A stretch of DNA of 64,000 nucleotides, from assembly GCF_014648635.1 (NCBI RefSeq), contig NZ_BMRM01000016.1, positions 1 through 64,000 on the forward strand, read 5' to 3'. The notes under the pieces were generated by a model. It was not told the DNA's origin. It worked only from the letters and a program-made list of their open reading frames with translations, and searched no databases. How positions within the stretch are numbered: the stretch's first letter is position 1; each line of letters starts with the position of its first letter. Position numbers and translations under genes: made by a program. This document shows positions 21,382 to 28,973 of the stretch, piece after piece. This stretch comes from Streptomyces cinerochromogenes. GTDB taxonomy: Bacteria > Actinomycetota > Actinomycetes > Streptomycetales > Streptomycetaceae.

Positions 21382-23766
21382 TCAGCCCTGCTGCCTCGAC
21401 GGCCGGCGCAGTGTCGGCCGGGCCGCCGCGACCCGGGTCCGCAGCGCCGACCAGCGGGCCGACACCGCCCACAGCACCCGGACCGAGGAGCGGGGCAGGA
21501 ACAGCGCCCGCAGCCGCGTCCCGGTGCCCACCGTGGCCCGCAGCCCCTCGACCGCCCGGCGCACATCCTCAGCGGCTCCCGCCGCCGGGCGCGGCCGGGG
21601 CGCGTAGAGCACCTGCTCCACCGCGCCCGCCACCCGGTGCACGGCGCCGCCGGCGGCCGGGTCGAGCCGCCCGAGCCGGACGATCCGGTCGGCGGCCCTG
21701 CGCGGGGTCAGCGACTCGTCCGGTGCGATGCCGTGGTCCCAGGCGCTGTCCGTCAGCTCCTGCCAGGCCGCCAGGGTGTGCGCCGCCGCACCTTCCGCCG
21801 TCCGGGCGTGCCCGCCCAGTCGCAGCGCGCGCACCCGCCGCCGCCACAGCAGCGGCGACAGGGGCAGGGCCGGCACCACCAGCGCGCCCAGCCCGATCAG
21901 CAGCCAGCCCCACCAGTCCGTACCGCCGTCCTCGCGGTGCGGGACCGCCGCCGCGGACGGGCTGTCGCAGGCCTCCAGCCGGTGCAGCCCACCGGCGCAG
22001 CTCTCGCTCGGCGAGGCCGCCGCCGAGGGCGCCGAGGACGCGCCCTTGGACGGCAGCACCTCCTCCGGCAGCGAGCTGCCGGGCGTGTCCGGCTGCGTGT
22101 ACGACGGGGTGGTGCCGCGGGTCGGGGTCGGCTCGAACCGGGTCCAGCCCACGCCCTCGAAGTACAGCTCGGGCCAGGCGTGCGCGTCCTTCTGGTTCAC
22201 CGCGATCGTGCCGTCGGCCTGCGGGGTGCCGGGCGCGAAGCCCACCGCCACCCGGGCCGGGATGCCGAGAGTGCGGGCCATCGCCGCCATCGCGAAGGAG
22301 AAGTGGACGCAGAAGCCCTCCTTCTGCTTCAGGAAGTTCGCTATGGCACCGGGACCGCGGCCCACCTTCACCGAGGTGTCGTACTGGAAGCCCCCGGTGA
22401 CGGCGAACCAGTCCTGGAGCTTGACGGCCTCCTCGTAGTGGTTGTCGGCGCCCGCGGTGATCTCCTTCGCGGTGCGCTCCACCACCTTCGGCAGTGACGA
22501 CGGCACCCTGGTGTACTCGCTCTGCAGCGCGGCCGGCGGCTCGGGCGCGGCGGCCAGCTGCTGCGCGGTCGGCCGCACGTCCAGGCTGGTCACCTCGTAG
22601 GTCTCGCCGCGGGTGGTCTGGCCCCGGTCGCCGACCAGGGTCATCCCCACGGGTTCGTACCGCCACCGGCCGCCGGCCTTCACCCCGCTCGGCGGGTAGG
22701 GCATCGGCAGCCAGTTCTGGGCGTACCAGTCCGCGGCCCGGACCGTGGTGCGCACGGTGCCGCGCTTGACGTCGCCGCCGAGGCCGACGGGCGTGGGCAG
22801 CCGGTCCGGCACACCGACGATGTGACGCTGGGCCGGGGTCCAGGTGGTGCCGTCGAACTCGTCCAGGGAGACGATCCGCAGGTACAGGTCGGAGATGTCG
22901 TTCGTGTCGGTGCGCAGGGACAGCACCTGGCGGTCGTCGTTCGTGTTCAGGTTGTCGCGCAGCGACACCAGCGGGTTGACCGCCGAGACCGTGCCCCCGT
23001 TGCCGCCTCCCGCCCCCACGCCGGTCCCGGCGGCGTCCAGCAGGCCGCCGTGCATCGCGGGCAGGGCGAGCGGCACCATCAGGGCCACGCCGAGTGCGAC
23101 CGCGCCGATCCGCCGTCCCGTGCGCACCGGTGCCACGGCACCGGCCTCCGGGGCGCCCGGGGCGCGCGGTGCGCCGCCGAAGACCCGGCCCCACTGGGCG
23201 AGCCGCTCCCGGCCCTCCGCGAGCAGCAGCATCAGGTAGCCGCCCGCCGCCACCAGGAACCACAGCCAGTCGGCGCCGCCGTCGGACAGCCCCGCGGCCA
23301 CCGAGTACAGCGCGAGCAGCGGCAGTCCGGCCGGGGCGGCGCTGCGGAAGGTCACCGCGAGCGTGTCGACCAGCAGCCCGATGACCAGCACCCCGCCGAT
23401 CAGCATCAGCTTGATGCCGTCGGTGACCGGCGCCGGTATCGCGTACCGGCTGACGTCGTCCGCGCCCTGCTGGAGCAGCGCGGCGAAGTACCGGAAGGTG
23501 TCCGGGCCGGGGACCAGCCCGGCGATCGCGTGCTGCCGGGCGAAGACCAGGGTCAGCAGCACCAGGGTCACCAGGGCCTGCGCCGCCACGGTCAGCGGCC
23601 GGCCCAGCGGCACCCGGCGGGCCGCCGCGCCCACCCCGGTCTGCACGGCCACCAGCGGCACCAGCTGCAGCAGCCAGGTCGGCTCGGCGACCAGGGGCAG
23701 CAGCGCGCAGGAGGCCATCAGCGTGGCCGCCGCCGCGCACAGCGCCAGTCGTGCCCGCCCGCTCAT
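21382..23766 (-). CDS. DUF3488 and transglutaminase-like domain membrane protein
   Basis: A 794-residue membrane protein. Residues 1-250 hold six or seven membrane helices (DUF3488). A large external domain follows with the transglutaminase triad blocks: KEGFCVHFSFAMAAMARTLG (Cys), DAHAWPELYF (His) and VGWTRFEPTPT (Asp region). Another helix (WWGWLLIGLGALVVPALPL) leads to a cytoplasmic DUF4129-like tail. The family is typically encoded with MoxR and DUF58 proteins, as here, and is thought to crosslink or cleave proteins at the cell surface; the substrate is unknown. Its ATG overlaps the DUF58 stop (ATGA), implying coupling. Confidence 0.93.
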   Translation of the reverse strand: MSGRARLALCAAAATLMASCALLPLVAEPTWLLQLVPLVAVQTGVGAAARRVPLGRPLTVAAQALVTLVLLTLVFARQHAIAGLVPGPDTFRYFAALLQQGADDVSRYAIPAPVTDGIKLMLIGGVLVIGLLVDTLAVTFRSAAPAGLPLLALYSVAAGLSDGGADWLWFLVAAGGYLMLLLAEGRERLAQWGRVFGGAPRAPGAPEAGAVAPVRTGRRIGAVALGVALMVPLALPAMHGGLLDAAGTGVGAGGGNGGTVSAVNPLVSLRDNLNTNDDRQVLSLRTDTNDISDLYLRIVSLDEFDGTTWTPAQRHIVGVPDRLPTPVGLGGDVKRGTVRTTVRAADWYAQNWLPMPYPPSGVKAGGRWRYEPVGMTLVGDRGQTTRGETYEVTSLDVRPTAQQLAAAPEPPAALQSEYTRVPSSLPKVVERTAKEITAGADNHYEEAVKLQDWFAVTGGFQYDTSVKVGRGPGAIANFLKQKEGFCVHFSFAMAAMARTLGIPARVAVGFAPGTPQADGTIAVNQKDAHAWPELYFEGVGWTRFEPTPTRGTTPSYTQPDTPGSSLPEEVLPSKGASSAPSAAASPSESCAGGLHRLEACDSPSAAAVPHREDGGTDWWGWLLIGLGALVVPALPLSPLLWRRRVRALRLGGHARTAEGAAAHTLAAWQELTDSAWDHGIAPDESLTPRRAADRIVRLGRLDPAAGGAVHRVAGAVEQVLYAPRPRPAAGAAEDVRRAVEGLRATVGTGTRLRALFLPRSSVRVLWAVSARWSALRTRVAAARPTLRRPSRQQG

Positions 23767-25127
23767 CCCCGTGCCTCCCCGTTCACCGCGGCCAGGCCCG
23801 AGCGCTCCCGGTCCGCCTGCCGCCACAGTTCGTCCAGCGAGGCGCCGCGCGGCACGCTCAGCGCCGTCCAGCCCGCCTCGCGCAGCATCCGCAGCCGCTC
23901 CGTGTGCCGGTCGCCCGGCCGGGGCACGTCGGTCGCCTCCCGCGTCCAGACGTCCGGGTCCAGCACGAAGGCGACGGCGCCACCGCTGCGCCGGCTCATC
24001 TTGGCGACCGTCGTCGCCTGCTCCTCGTCCAGGTCGCCGAGGAAGGCGATCAGCAGCCCCTCGTTGCCGCCGCGCAGCACGTCGTAGGCCCGGGACAGCC
24101 CGGTGCCGTCGGAGTGGTCGATCACCGCGAGGGTGTCCGTCAACAGCCCGGCCGCGTCCGCCGTCTCCTGGCTGCTGCCGGCGAAGCCGTCGCCGGACTC
24201 GCCGGGCACCGCGCTGCCGCTGTCGGTCAGCAGCCGTACCGAGAAGCCGCGTTCCAGCATGTGCACCAGCACCGAGGCGGCGCCGGAGACGGCCCACTCG
24301 AAGGCCGCGTCCGGGCCCGCGCCCTCGTAGGCACCGCCCCGGGTGTCCAGGAGCACCGTGCAACGGGACCGCCGGGGCTGCTCCTCGCGGCGCACCATCA
24401 GCTCGCCGTAGCGGGCGGTGGACCGCCAGTGCACCCGGCGCAGATCGTCGCCGTAGCGGTATCCGCGCGGGATCACGTCGTCCTCGCCGGCCAGGGCCAG
24501 CGAGCGCTGCCGCCCGTCGCCGTACCCCTGCGCCTCCCCGCCGAAGCGGACCGGGGCCAGCGGCTCCACGCGCGGGATCACCGTCAGGGTGTCGTACGTC
24601 GAGAAGGAGCGGGTCAGCTCGCACATGCCGAAGGGGTCCGTCAGCCGCAGCTGGAGCGGGCCCAGCGGGTAGCGGCCCCGCAGGTCCGAGCGGACCCGGT
24701 AGGAGACCTCGCGGCGACCGCCCGGCTCGACCCGGTCCAGTACGAACCGGGGCCGGGGGCCGAGGACGTAGGGCACCCGGTCCTGGAGCATCAGCAGACC
24801 GGTCGGCAGCCGGGAGACGTTGTCCATGCGCAGGTGCACCCGGGCCTCGCTGCCGGCCGGGACGCGCGCGGGGGCGAGACGGCGGCTCGCGGCCACCCGG
24901 TAACGGGTGCGGTACAGCACGGCGGCGCAGATCAGGGGCAGCACGGCGAGCAGCAGGCCGACCCGCAGCAGTTCGCTCAGACCCAGCACGAACGAACAGA
25001 CGGCGGCGGCGATCCCGGCCGCGAGGAAGGAGCGGCCCCGGGTGGTGAGACCCGCCAGGGCCGTACGCACCCCGCTCGTCTCCCCGCGGTCGGCCTCGGC
25101 CGGCGCGGGCCCCCCGGAACTCATCAC
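23763..25127 (-). CDS. DUF58 domain protein
   Basis: A protein of 453-454 residues. Two membrane helices lie near the N-terminus (FLAAGIAAAVCSFVLGLSEL, then LLLAVLPLICAAVLY). The DUF58 core follows, with YGDDLRRVHWRSTARYGELM and a vWA-like fold after it (TVLLDTRGG). It is the middle gene of a MoxR-DUF58-transglutaminase operon, and such vWA-like proteins are regarded as partners of MoxR ATPases. Start choice is between GTG 25127, overlapping the MoxR stop by 4 bases, and ATG 25124 one codon later. Confidence 0.93.
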   Translation of the reverse strand: MMSSGGPAPAEADRGETSGVRTALAGLTTRGRSFLAAGIAAAVCSFVLGLSELLRVGLLLAVLPLICAAVLYRTRYRVAASRRLAPARVPAGSEARVHLRMDNVSRLPTGLLMLQDRVPYVLGPRPRFVLDRVEPGGRREVSYRVRSDLRGRYPLGPLQLRLTDPFGMCELTRSFSTYDTLTVIPRVEPLAPVRFGGEAQGYGDGRQRSLALAGEDDVIPRGYRYGDDLRRVHWRSTARYGELMVRREEQPRRSRCTVLLDTRGGAYEGAGPDAAFEWAVSGAASVLVHMLERGFSVRLLTDSGSAVPGESGDGFAGSSQETADAAGLLTDTLAVIDHSDGTGLSRAYDVLRGGNEGLLIAFLGDLDEEQATTVAKMSRRSGGAVAFVLDPDVWTREATDVPRPGDRHTERLRMLREAGWTALSVPRGASLDELWRQADRERSGLAAVNGEARG

Positions 25128-26200
25128 AGACCCCGCGGCGGCTGCTGGGGATAGGCCGGGATGGTCCGGCCCAGGCCGCCGAGGCCGCCCTGCTGGCCCG
25201 GGGCCGCGGGCACCGGGGTGTGCTGCAGGATCTCCAGCACGACCTGCTCGGCCGTACGGCGGTTGAGCTGGGCCTGGGCGGTGGGCAGCAGGCGGTGGGC
25301 GAGGACGGCGACGGCGAGCGCCTGGACGTCGTCCGGCAGCGCGTACTCCCGGCCGGCCAGGGCCGCGGACGCCTTGGCCGCGCGCAGCAGGTGCAGCGTC
25401 GCGCGCGGGGAGGCGCCGAGTCTGAGGTCGGGGTGGGTGCGGGTGGCGGCGACCAGCTCGACCGCGTACCGCCGGACCGGCTCGGAGACGTGCACCCCGC
25501 GCACGGCCTCGACCAGCTTCACGATCTCGTGCGCGTGCGCCACCGGCTGGAGGTCCTCCAGCGGGCTGACCCCGCCGTGGATGTCGAGCATCTGCAGCTC
25601 GGCCTCGACGCTCGGGTAGCCGACGGAGACCCGGGCCATGAAGCGGTCGCGCTGGGCCTCCGGCAGCGGGTAGGTGCCCTCCATCTCGACCGGGTTCTGG
25701 GTGGCCACCACCATGAAGGGGCTGGGCAGTTCGTACGTCTGCCCGTCGATGGTGACCTGCCGTTCCTCCATGGACTCCAGCAGCGCGGACTGGGTCTTGG
25801 GCGAGGCGCGGTTGATCTCGTCGCCGATCACGATCTGCGCGAAGATGGCGCCCGGCTTGAACTCGAAGTCCCTGCGCTGCTGGTCCCAGATGGACACACC
25901 GGTGATGTCCGAGGGCAGCAGGTCCGGGGTGAACTGGATGCGCCGCACCGAGCAGTCGATGGACCGCGCCAGCGCCTTGGCGAGCATCGTCTTGCCCACT
26001 CCGGGGACGTCCTCGATCAGCAGGTGGCCCTCGGCGAGCAGCACGGTCAGCGCGAGCCGTACGACCTCGGGCTTCCCCTCGATCACGCCCTCCACCGACC
26101 CCCGTACCCGCTCCACCGTCGCGGTCAGATCATCCCCCACCCTCGAACTCACTCCGGTGGGGGTACCCCCATGGCTCGCTCGATCGTCATAGGTCGTCAC
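25124..26200 (-). CDS. MoxR-type AAA+ ATPase
   Basis: A 358-residue AAA+ protein. Walker A is EDVPGVGKTMLAKALA, Walker B is VIGDEINRASPKTQSALLE, sensor 1 is MVVATQNPVEMEGTYPLPEA and the Arg finger region is QRDRFMARV. MoxR proteins act as chaperone-like remodelers of vWA-containing partners, here probably the DUF58 product. GTG 26200 is preferred because GAGGAGGG lies 5-7 bases upstream. Codons 8-14 read HGGTPTG and are encoded by a perfect TGGGGGTACCCCCA palindrome, a possible small inserted element. First gene of the operon. Confidence 0.95.
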   Translation of the reverse strand: MTTYDDRASHGGTPTGVSSRVGDDLTATVERVRGSVEGVIEGKPEVVRLALTVLLAEGHLLIEDVPGVGKTMLAKALARSIDCSVRRIQFTPDLLPSDITGVSIWDQQRRDFEFKPGAIFAQIVIGDEINRASPKTQSALLESMEERQVTIDGQTYELPSPFMVVATQNPVEMEGTYPLPEAQRDRFMARVSVGYPSVEAELQMLDIHGGVSPLEDLQPVAHAHEIVKLVEAVRGVHVSEPVRRYAVELVAATRTHPDLRLGASPRATLHLLRAAKASAALAGREYALPDDVQALAVAVLAHRLLPTAQAQLNRRTAEQVVLEILQHTPVPAAPGQQGGLGGLGRTIPAYPQQPPRGL

Positions 26201-26500
26201 CCGGCCCTCCTCGGCCCGTTCATTCCGGGCCGACGCTCTGTCGTTGCGAAACCGGCCCACCCCGAAACACGGACACCACACCGGAACGGTTCCGCGTGAC
26301 GTCACACCCCGCATTCTTGCTGCCGTTACCGATTCGTGTCACTCGCCTGTGGACAACTGCCCGCGCGATGTCGGTCTTACGGAGTTTCGGCCGTATTTTC
26401 GACACGCGACGGCAGGGCAGGGCACGGCGGGACGCGGAGCGGACGGACACGGAGCGGGACAGGGGGCGGGGCGGCCGGCCGGTTCGCTCCTGCGTCCGGG
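26201..26500. other. 300-base intergenic region with DnaA box and short palindromes
   Basis: No gene is seen. It contains CGGAAC-G-GTTCCG (26282-26294), the palindrome GTGACGTCAC (26296-26305) and a perfect DnaA-box sequence TGTGGACAA (26348-26356). It must hold the minus-strand moxR promoter, which I could not assign with confidence. The right end is downstream of the carbonic anhydrase gene. Confidence 0.6.
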
Positions 26501-27049
26501 TCAGGCCGGGTCGACCTCGCGCAGCAGGCCCGTGCGCACGTCGAAGACGAAGCCCCGGACGTCGTCCTTGTACAGCAGGAAGGGCGAGGTGCGCACCCGC
26601 TGCATGGACTGGCGCACGTCCTGGTCCACGTCCCGGAAGGACTCCACCGCCCAGGCCGGACGCTGGCCGACCTCCATCTCCAGCTCGTTGCGGAAGTCCT
26701 CGGTGAGGGACTCCAGGCCGCAGCCCGTGTGGTGGATCAGCACGATGCTGCGCGTGCCCAGCTTGCGCTGGCTGATGGTCAGGGACCGGATGACGTCGTC
26801 GGTGACCACACCGCCCGCGTTGCGGATGGTGTGGCAGTCGCCGAGCTGCAGGCCGAGGGCCTTGTGCAGGTCGAGGCGGGCGTCCATGCAGGCGACGACG
26901 GCGACGTGGAGCACCGGACGGGCGTCCATGCCGGGGTCGGTGAAGGCCTCGGCGTAGTGCCGGTTGGCCTCCACGAGGCGGTCGGTCACGGCATCGCCGG
27001 GAGGTATGGCGCCTTCGGATCCAGTGGGTACTGCCGCAGAAGTCGTCAT
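26501..27049 (-). CDS. Beta-class carbonic anhydrase
   Basis: A 182-residue zinc enzyme interconverting CO2 and bicarbonate. C54, H107 and C110 are the zinc ligands (VACMDAR; IHHTGCG), with the D56-R58 dyad and the RNAGG motif all present. It is short, as in the Rv1284-like branch of the family. It stands alone between the MoxR operon and the dcw cluster. ATG 27049 has no Shine-Dalgarno; TAACGT lies 7 bases upstream, so leaderless expression is likely. Confidence 0.93.
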   Translation of the reverse strand: MTTSAAVPTGSEGAIPPGDAVTDRLVEANRHYAEAFTDPGMDARPVLHVAVVACMDARLDLHKALGLQLGDCHTIRNAGGVVTDDVIRSLTISQRKLGTRSIVLIHHTGCGLESLTEDFRNELEMEVGQRPAWAVESFRDVDQDVRQSMQRVRTSPFLLYKDDVRGFVFDVRTGLLREVDPA

Positions 27050-27224
27050 ACCGACGACGTTACTGGTCACGTAGCGTTCCGGCCTGCTGCGAGAGGGGAC
27101 AAAGGACGTCAGTGCGGCTTGTTGTGAGCTAACCCACAGGGTGGGCAAAGCCGGTCCGAACGGGTGGACCGGCCCGAATCGCGGTTCCCGCTGTGTCGCG
27201 GTGCACGACGCGCAGGCCGGTTGA

Positions 27225-27252
27225 TTGACCATGGGACAGCGTGGACTAAAGT
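27225..27252 (+). promoter_or_regulatory. Strong vegetative promoter of the dcw cluster
   Basis: TTGACC at 27225-27230 and TAAAGT at 27247-27252 are 16 bases apart, close to the HrdB-type consensus. Transcription should begin near 27259, leaving a leader of about 150 bases before rsmH. The leader starts with a hairpin (GCGGGAGAC paired with GTCTC-TT-CCCGC, about 27260-27288). Confidence 0.75.
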
Positions 27253-27407
27253 GACGCGAAAGCGGGAGACGAGTCGGTCTCTTCCCGCTGACGAAACCCC
27301 CGGAGACCCCGGCAGCCGCCCGGACCGGTCTCCCCGCGCGCGCGGCGCGTACGTACGGCTCGGGGGACCGACGGTGCGTACGGGCCCGCCGGAACTGAGA
27401 GGCCCCC

Positions 27408-28364
27408 TTGAGCCAGAGTCGACACGTCCCGGTGATGCTCCAGCGGTGCCTGGACCTGCTGGCACCCGCCCTGGAGCGTCCCGGAGCGGTGGTCGTCGAC
27501 TGCACCCTCGGCCTCGGCGGGCACAGCGAGGCACTGCTCACCCGGTTCCCCGAGGCCCGGCTGATCGGCCTCGACCGGGACAAGGAGGCGCTGCGCCTGT
27601 CCGGCGAGCGGCTGGCCCCGTTCGGGGACCGCGCCACCCTCGTGCACGCCGTCTACGACGAGCTGCCCGGCGTACTGCACCGGCTCGGCACCGCGCGCGT
27701 GCAGGGCGTGCTGTTCGACCTCGGGGTCTCCTCCATGCAGCTGGACGAGGCCGACCGCGGCTTCGCCTACGCGCAGGACGCACCGCTGGACATGCGCATG
27801 GACCAGACGACCGGGATCAGCGCCGCCGAGGTGCTCAACACCTACCCGGCCGGGGAACTGGTGCGGATCCTGCGCGCGTACGGCGAGGAGAAGCAGGCCA
27901 AGCGGATCGTCGCCGCGATCGTGCGGGAGCGGGAGAAGGAGCCGTTCAGCAACAGCGCGCGGCTCGTGGAACTCATCCGGGACGCGCTGCCGCAGGCCGC
28001 CAAGCGCACCGGCGGAAACCCGGCCAAGCGCACCTTCCAGGCGCTGCGCATCGAGGTCAACGGCGAACTGTCGGTCCTGGAGCGGGCGATCCCGGCCGCC
28101 GTGAAGGCGCTGGACGTCGGCGGGCGGATCGCCGTGCTGTCGTACCACTCGCTCGAAGACCGGCTGGTCAAACACGTGTTCGCCGCCGGGGCCGCCTCCA
28201 CCGCGCCGCCCGGCCTGCCCGTCGTACCCGAGCGCTACCAGCCGCGGCTCAAGCTGCTCACCCGTGGTGCCGAACTTCCCACCGAGGAAGAGATCGCCGA
28301 GAACCGCCGCGCCGCGCCGGCCAGGCTGCGGGGTGCCGAGCGCATCAGGGAGGACGTGGAGTGA
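27408..28364 (+). CDS. rsmH: 16S rRNA (cytosine(1402)-N4)-methyltransferase
   Basis: A 318-residue SAM methyltransferase (MraW) that modifies C1402 in the ribosomal P site. RHVPVMLQRCLDLL opens the protein, VVDCTLGLGGHSEALL is the SAM motif, LFDLGVSSMQLDEADRGFAY is the family signature, and AVLSYHSLEDRLVKHVF lies near the end. The start is TTG 27408 with GAGAGG five bases upstream; homology begins right there. It is the first gene of the cluster, since no mraZ precedes it. Its stop overlaps a GTG that opens a 24-codon mini-ORF. Confidence 0.96.
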   Translation: MSQSRHVPVMLQRCLDLLAPALERPGAVVVDCTLGLGGHSEALLTRFPEARLIGLDRDKEALRLSGERLAPFGDRATLVHAVYDELPGVLHRLGTARVQGVLFDLGVSSMQLDEADRGFAYAQDAPLDMRMDQTTGISAAEVLNTYPAGELVRILRAYGEEKQAKRIVAAIVREREKEPFSNSARLVELIRDALPQAAKRTGGNPAKRTFQALRIEVNGELSVLERAIPAAVKALDVGGRIAVLSYHSLEDRLVKHVFAAGAASTAPPGLPVVPERYQPRLKLLTRGAELPTEEEIAENRRAAPARLRGAERIREDVE

Positions 28365-28435
28365 GCGAGACGGGTCGGAAGGTCTCCCCCGCGCACCGGG
28401 GAAGCGGCTGCCCCCACGCACCGGGGGAGCAGTGA
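28361..28435 (+). CDS. 24-codon mini-ORF linking rsmH and ftsL
   Basis: GTG 28361 overlaps the rsmH TGA by 4 bases (GTGA) and has an excellent ribosome site, AGGGAGGA, 6 bases upstream. It encodes 24 residues (VSETGRKVSPAHRGSGCPHA then PGEQ) and its TGA overlaps the ftsL GTG, again as GTGA. The last part of the ORF forms a CCCCC/GGGGG hairpin that pairs with the ftsL Shine-Dalgarno. The peptide has no recognisable domain. The likeliest reading is that the original ftsL start was displaced by a small palindromic insertion, leaving a coupling ORF. Translation is inferred, not proven. Confidence 0.5.
   Translation: MSETGRKVSPAHRGSGCPHAPGEQ
28408..28432. promoter_or_regulatory. Hairpin that can mask the ftsL ribosome-binding site
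   Basis: CCCCC at 28411-28415 can pair with GGGGG at 28423-28427, extended by CTG/CAG with a small bulge; the 7-base loop is ACGCACC. GGGGGAG is the ftsL Shine-Dalgarno. Confidence 0.5.
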
Positions 28436-28968
28436 GCAGGAAACCCGAGCTGAAGGGGAGGGCCGCCCGGCTCGCCCGGCTCCTCCCGGCCGGCCGGGCC
28501 CGGGCGGCCCGTACCCCGTTCGTCCTGCTCGTCGTCGTGCTCCTCGGCGGTGGTCTGATCGGGCTGCTGGTGCTGAACTCCGCGCTCAGCGAGGGCTCCT
28601 TCGAACTCGACGACCTGCAGAAGCAGACGAAGAACCTCACCGACCAGGAACAGGCGCTCCAGCGGGACATCGACGCCTACTCGTCCCCCGACGCCCTCCA
28701 GCGCCGCGCCCGCGAACTCGGCATGGTCCCCGGCGGCGACCCGGCCTTCCTCGGTCCCGACGGCACCGTCAAGGGCGTCCCCGCCGCCGCCCCCGAGCCC
28801 GCGGCCCTCACCGCCCCCGCCCAGCTGCCCCCGGCCGCTCCCCTCGCCGCCACCCCGCAGCCCTCCCCTCCGCCGTCCCCGCCCCAGGGCGCCCCCGCCC
28901 CGGCCGCCGCCCCACCGGCCCCGCCCGCCCTCTCCCAGCCCATCCCGACCCCGACCCCCGGCAGGTGA
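28432..28968 (+). CDS. ftsL: Cell division protein FtsL
   Basis: A 178-residue bitopic membrane protein. A basic cytoplasmic N-terminus (SRKPELKGRAARLARLL) leads to one helix (FVLLVVVLLGGGLIGLLVL), then a short coiled coil (LDDLQKQTKNLTDQEQALQ) and the actinobacterial block DALQRRARELGMVPGGDPAFL. The last 70 residues are almost only Pro and Ala and should be an extended external tail. FtsL bridges the FtsQ/DivIC complex and FtsW-FtsI at the septum. GTG 28432 overlaps the mini-ORF stop. The next gene, ftsI, starts within a few bases of its stop. Confidence 0.9.
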   Translation: MSRKPELKGRAARLARLLPAGRARAARTPFVLLVVVLLGGGLIGLLVLNSALSEGSFELDDLQKQTKNLTDQEQALQRDIDAYSSPDALQRRARELGMVPGGDPAFLGPDGTVKGVPAAAPEPAALTAPAQLPPAAPLAATPQPSPPPSPPQGAPAPAAAPPAPPALSQPIPTPTPGR

Positions 28969-28973
28969 CGGAA

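Noticed and set aside
26296..26305. GTGACGTCAC as a Crp site
   Set aside because: The Crp pattern GTG-N6-CAC needs two more central bases; this palindrome has only four.
27050..27407. Search for mraZ upstream of rsmH
   Set aside because: No MraZ-like reading frame exists here; only promoter and leader sequence is visible.
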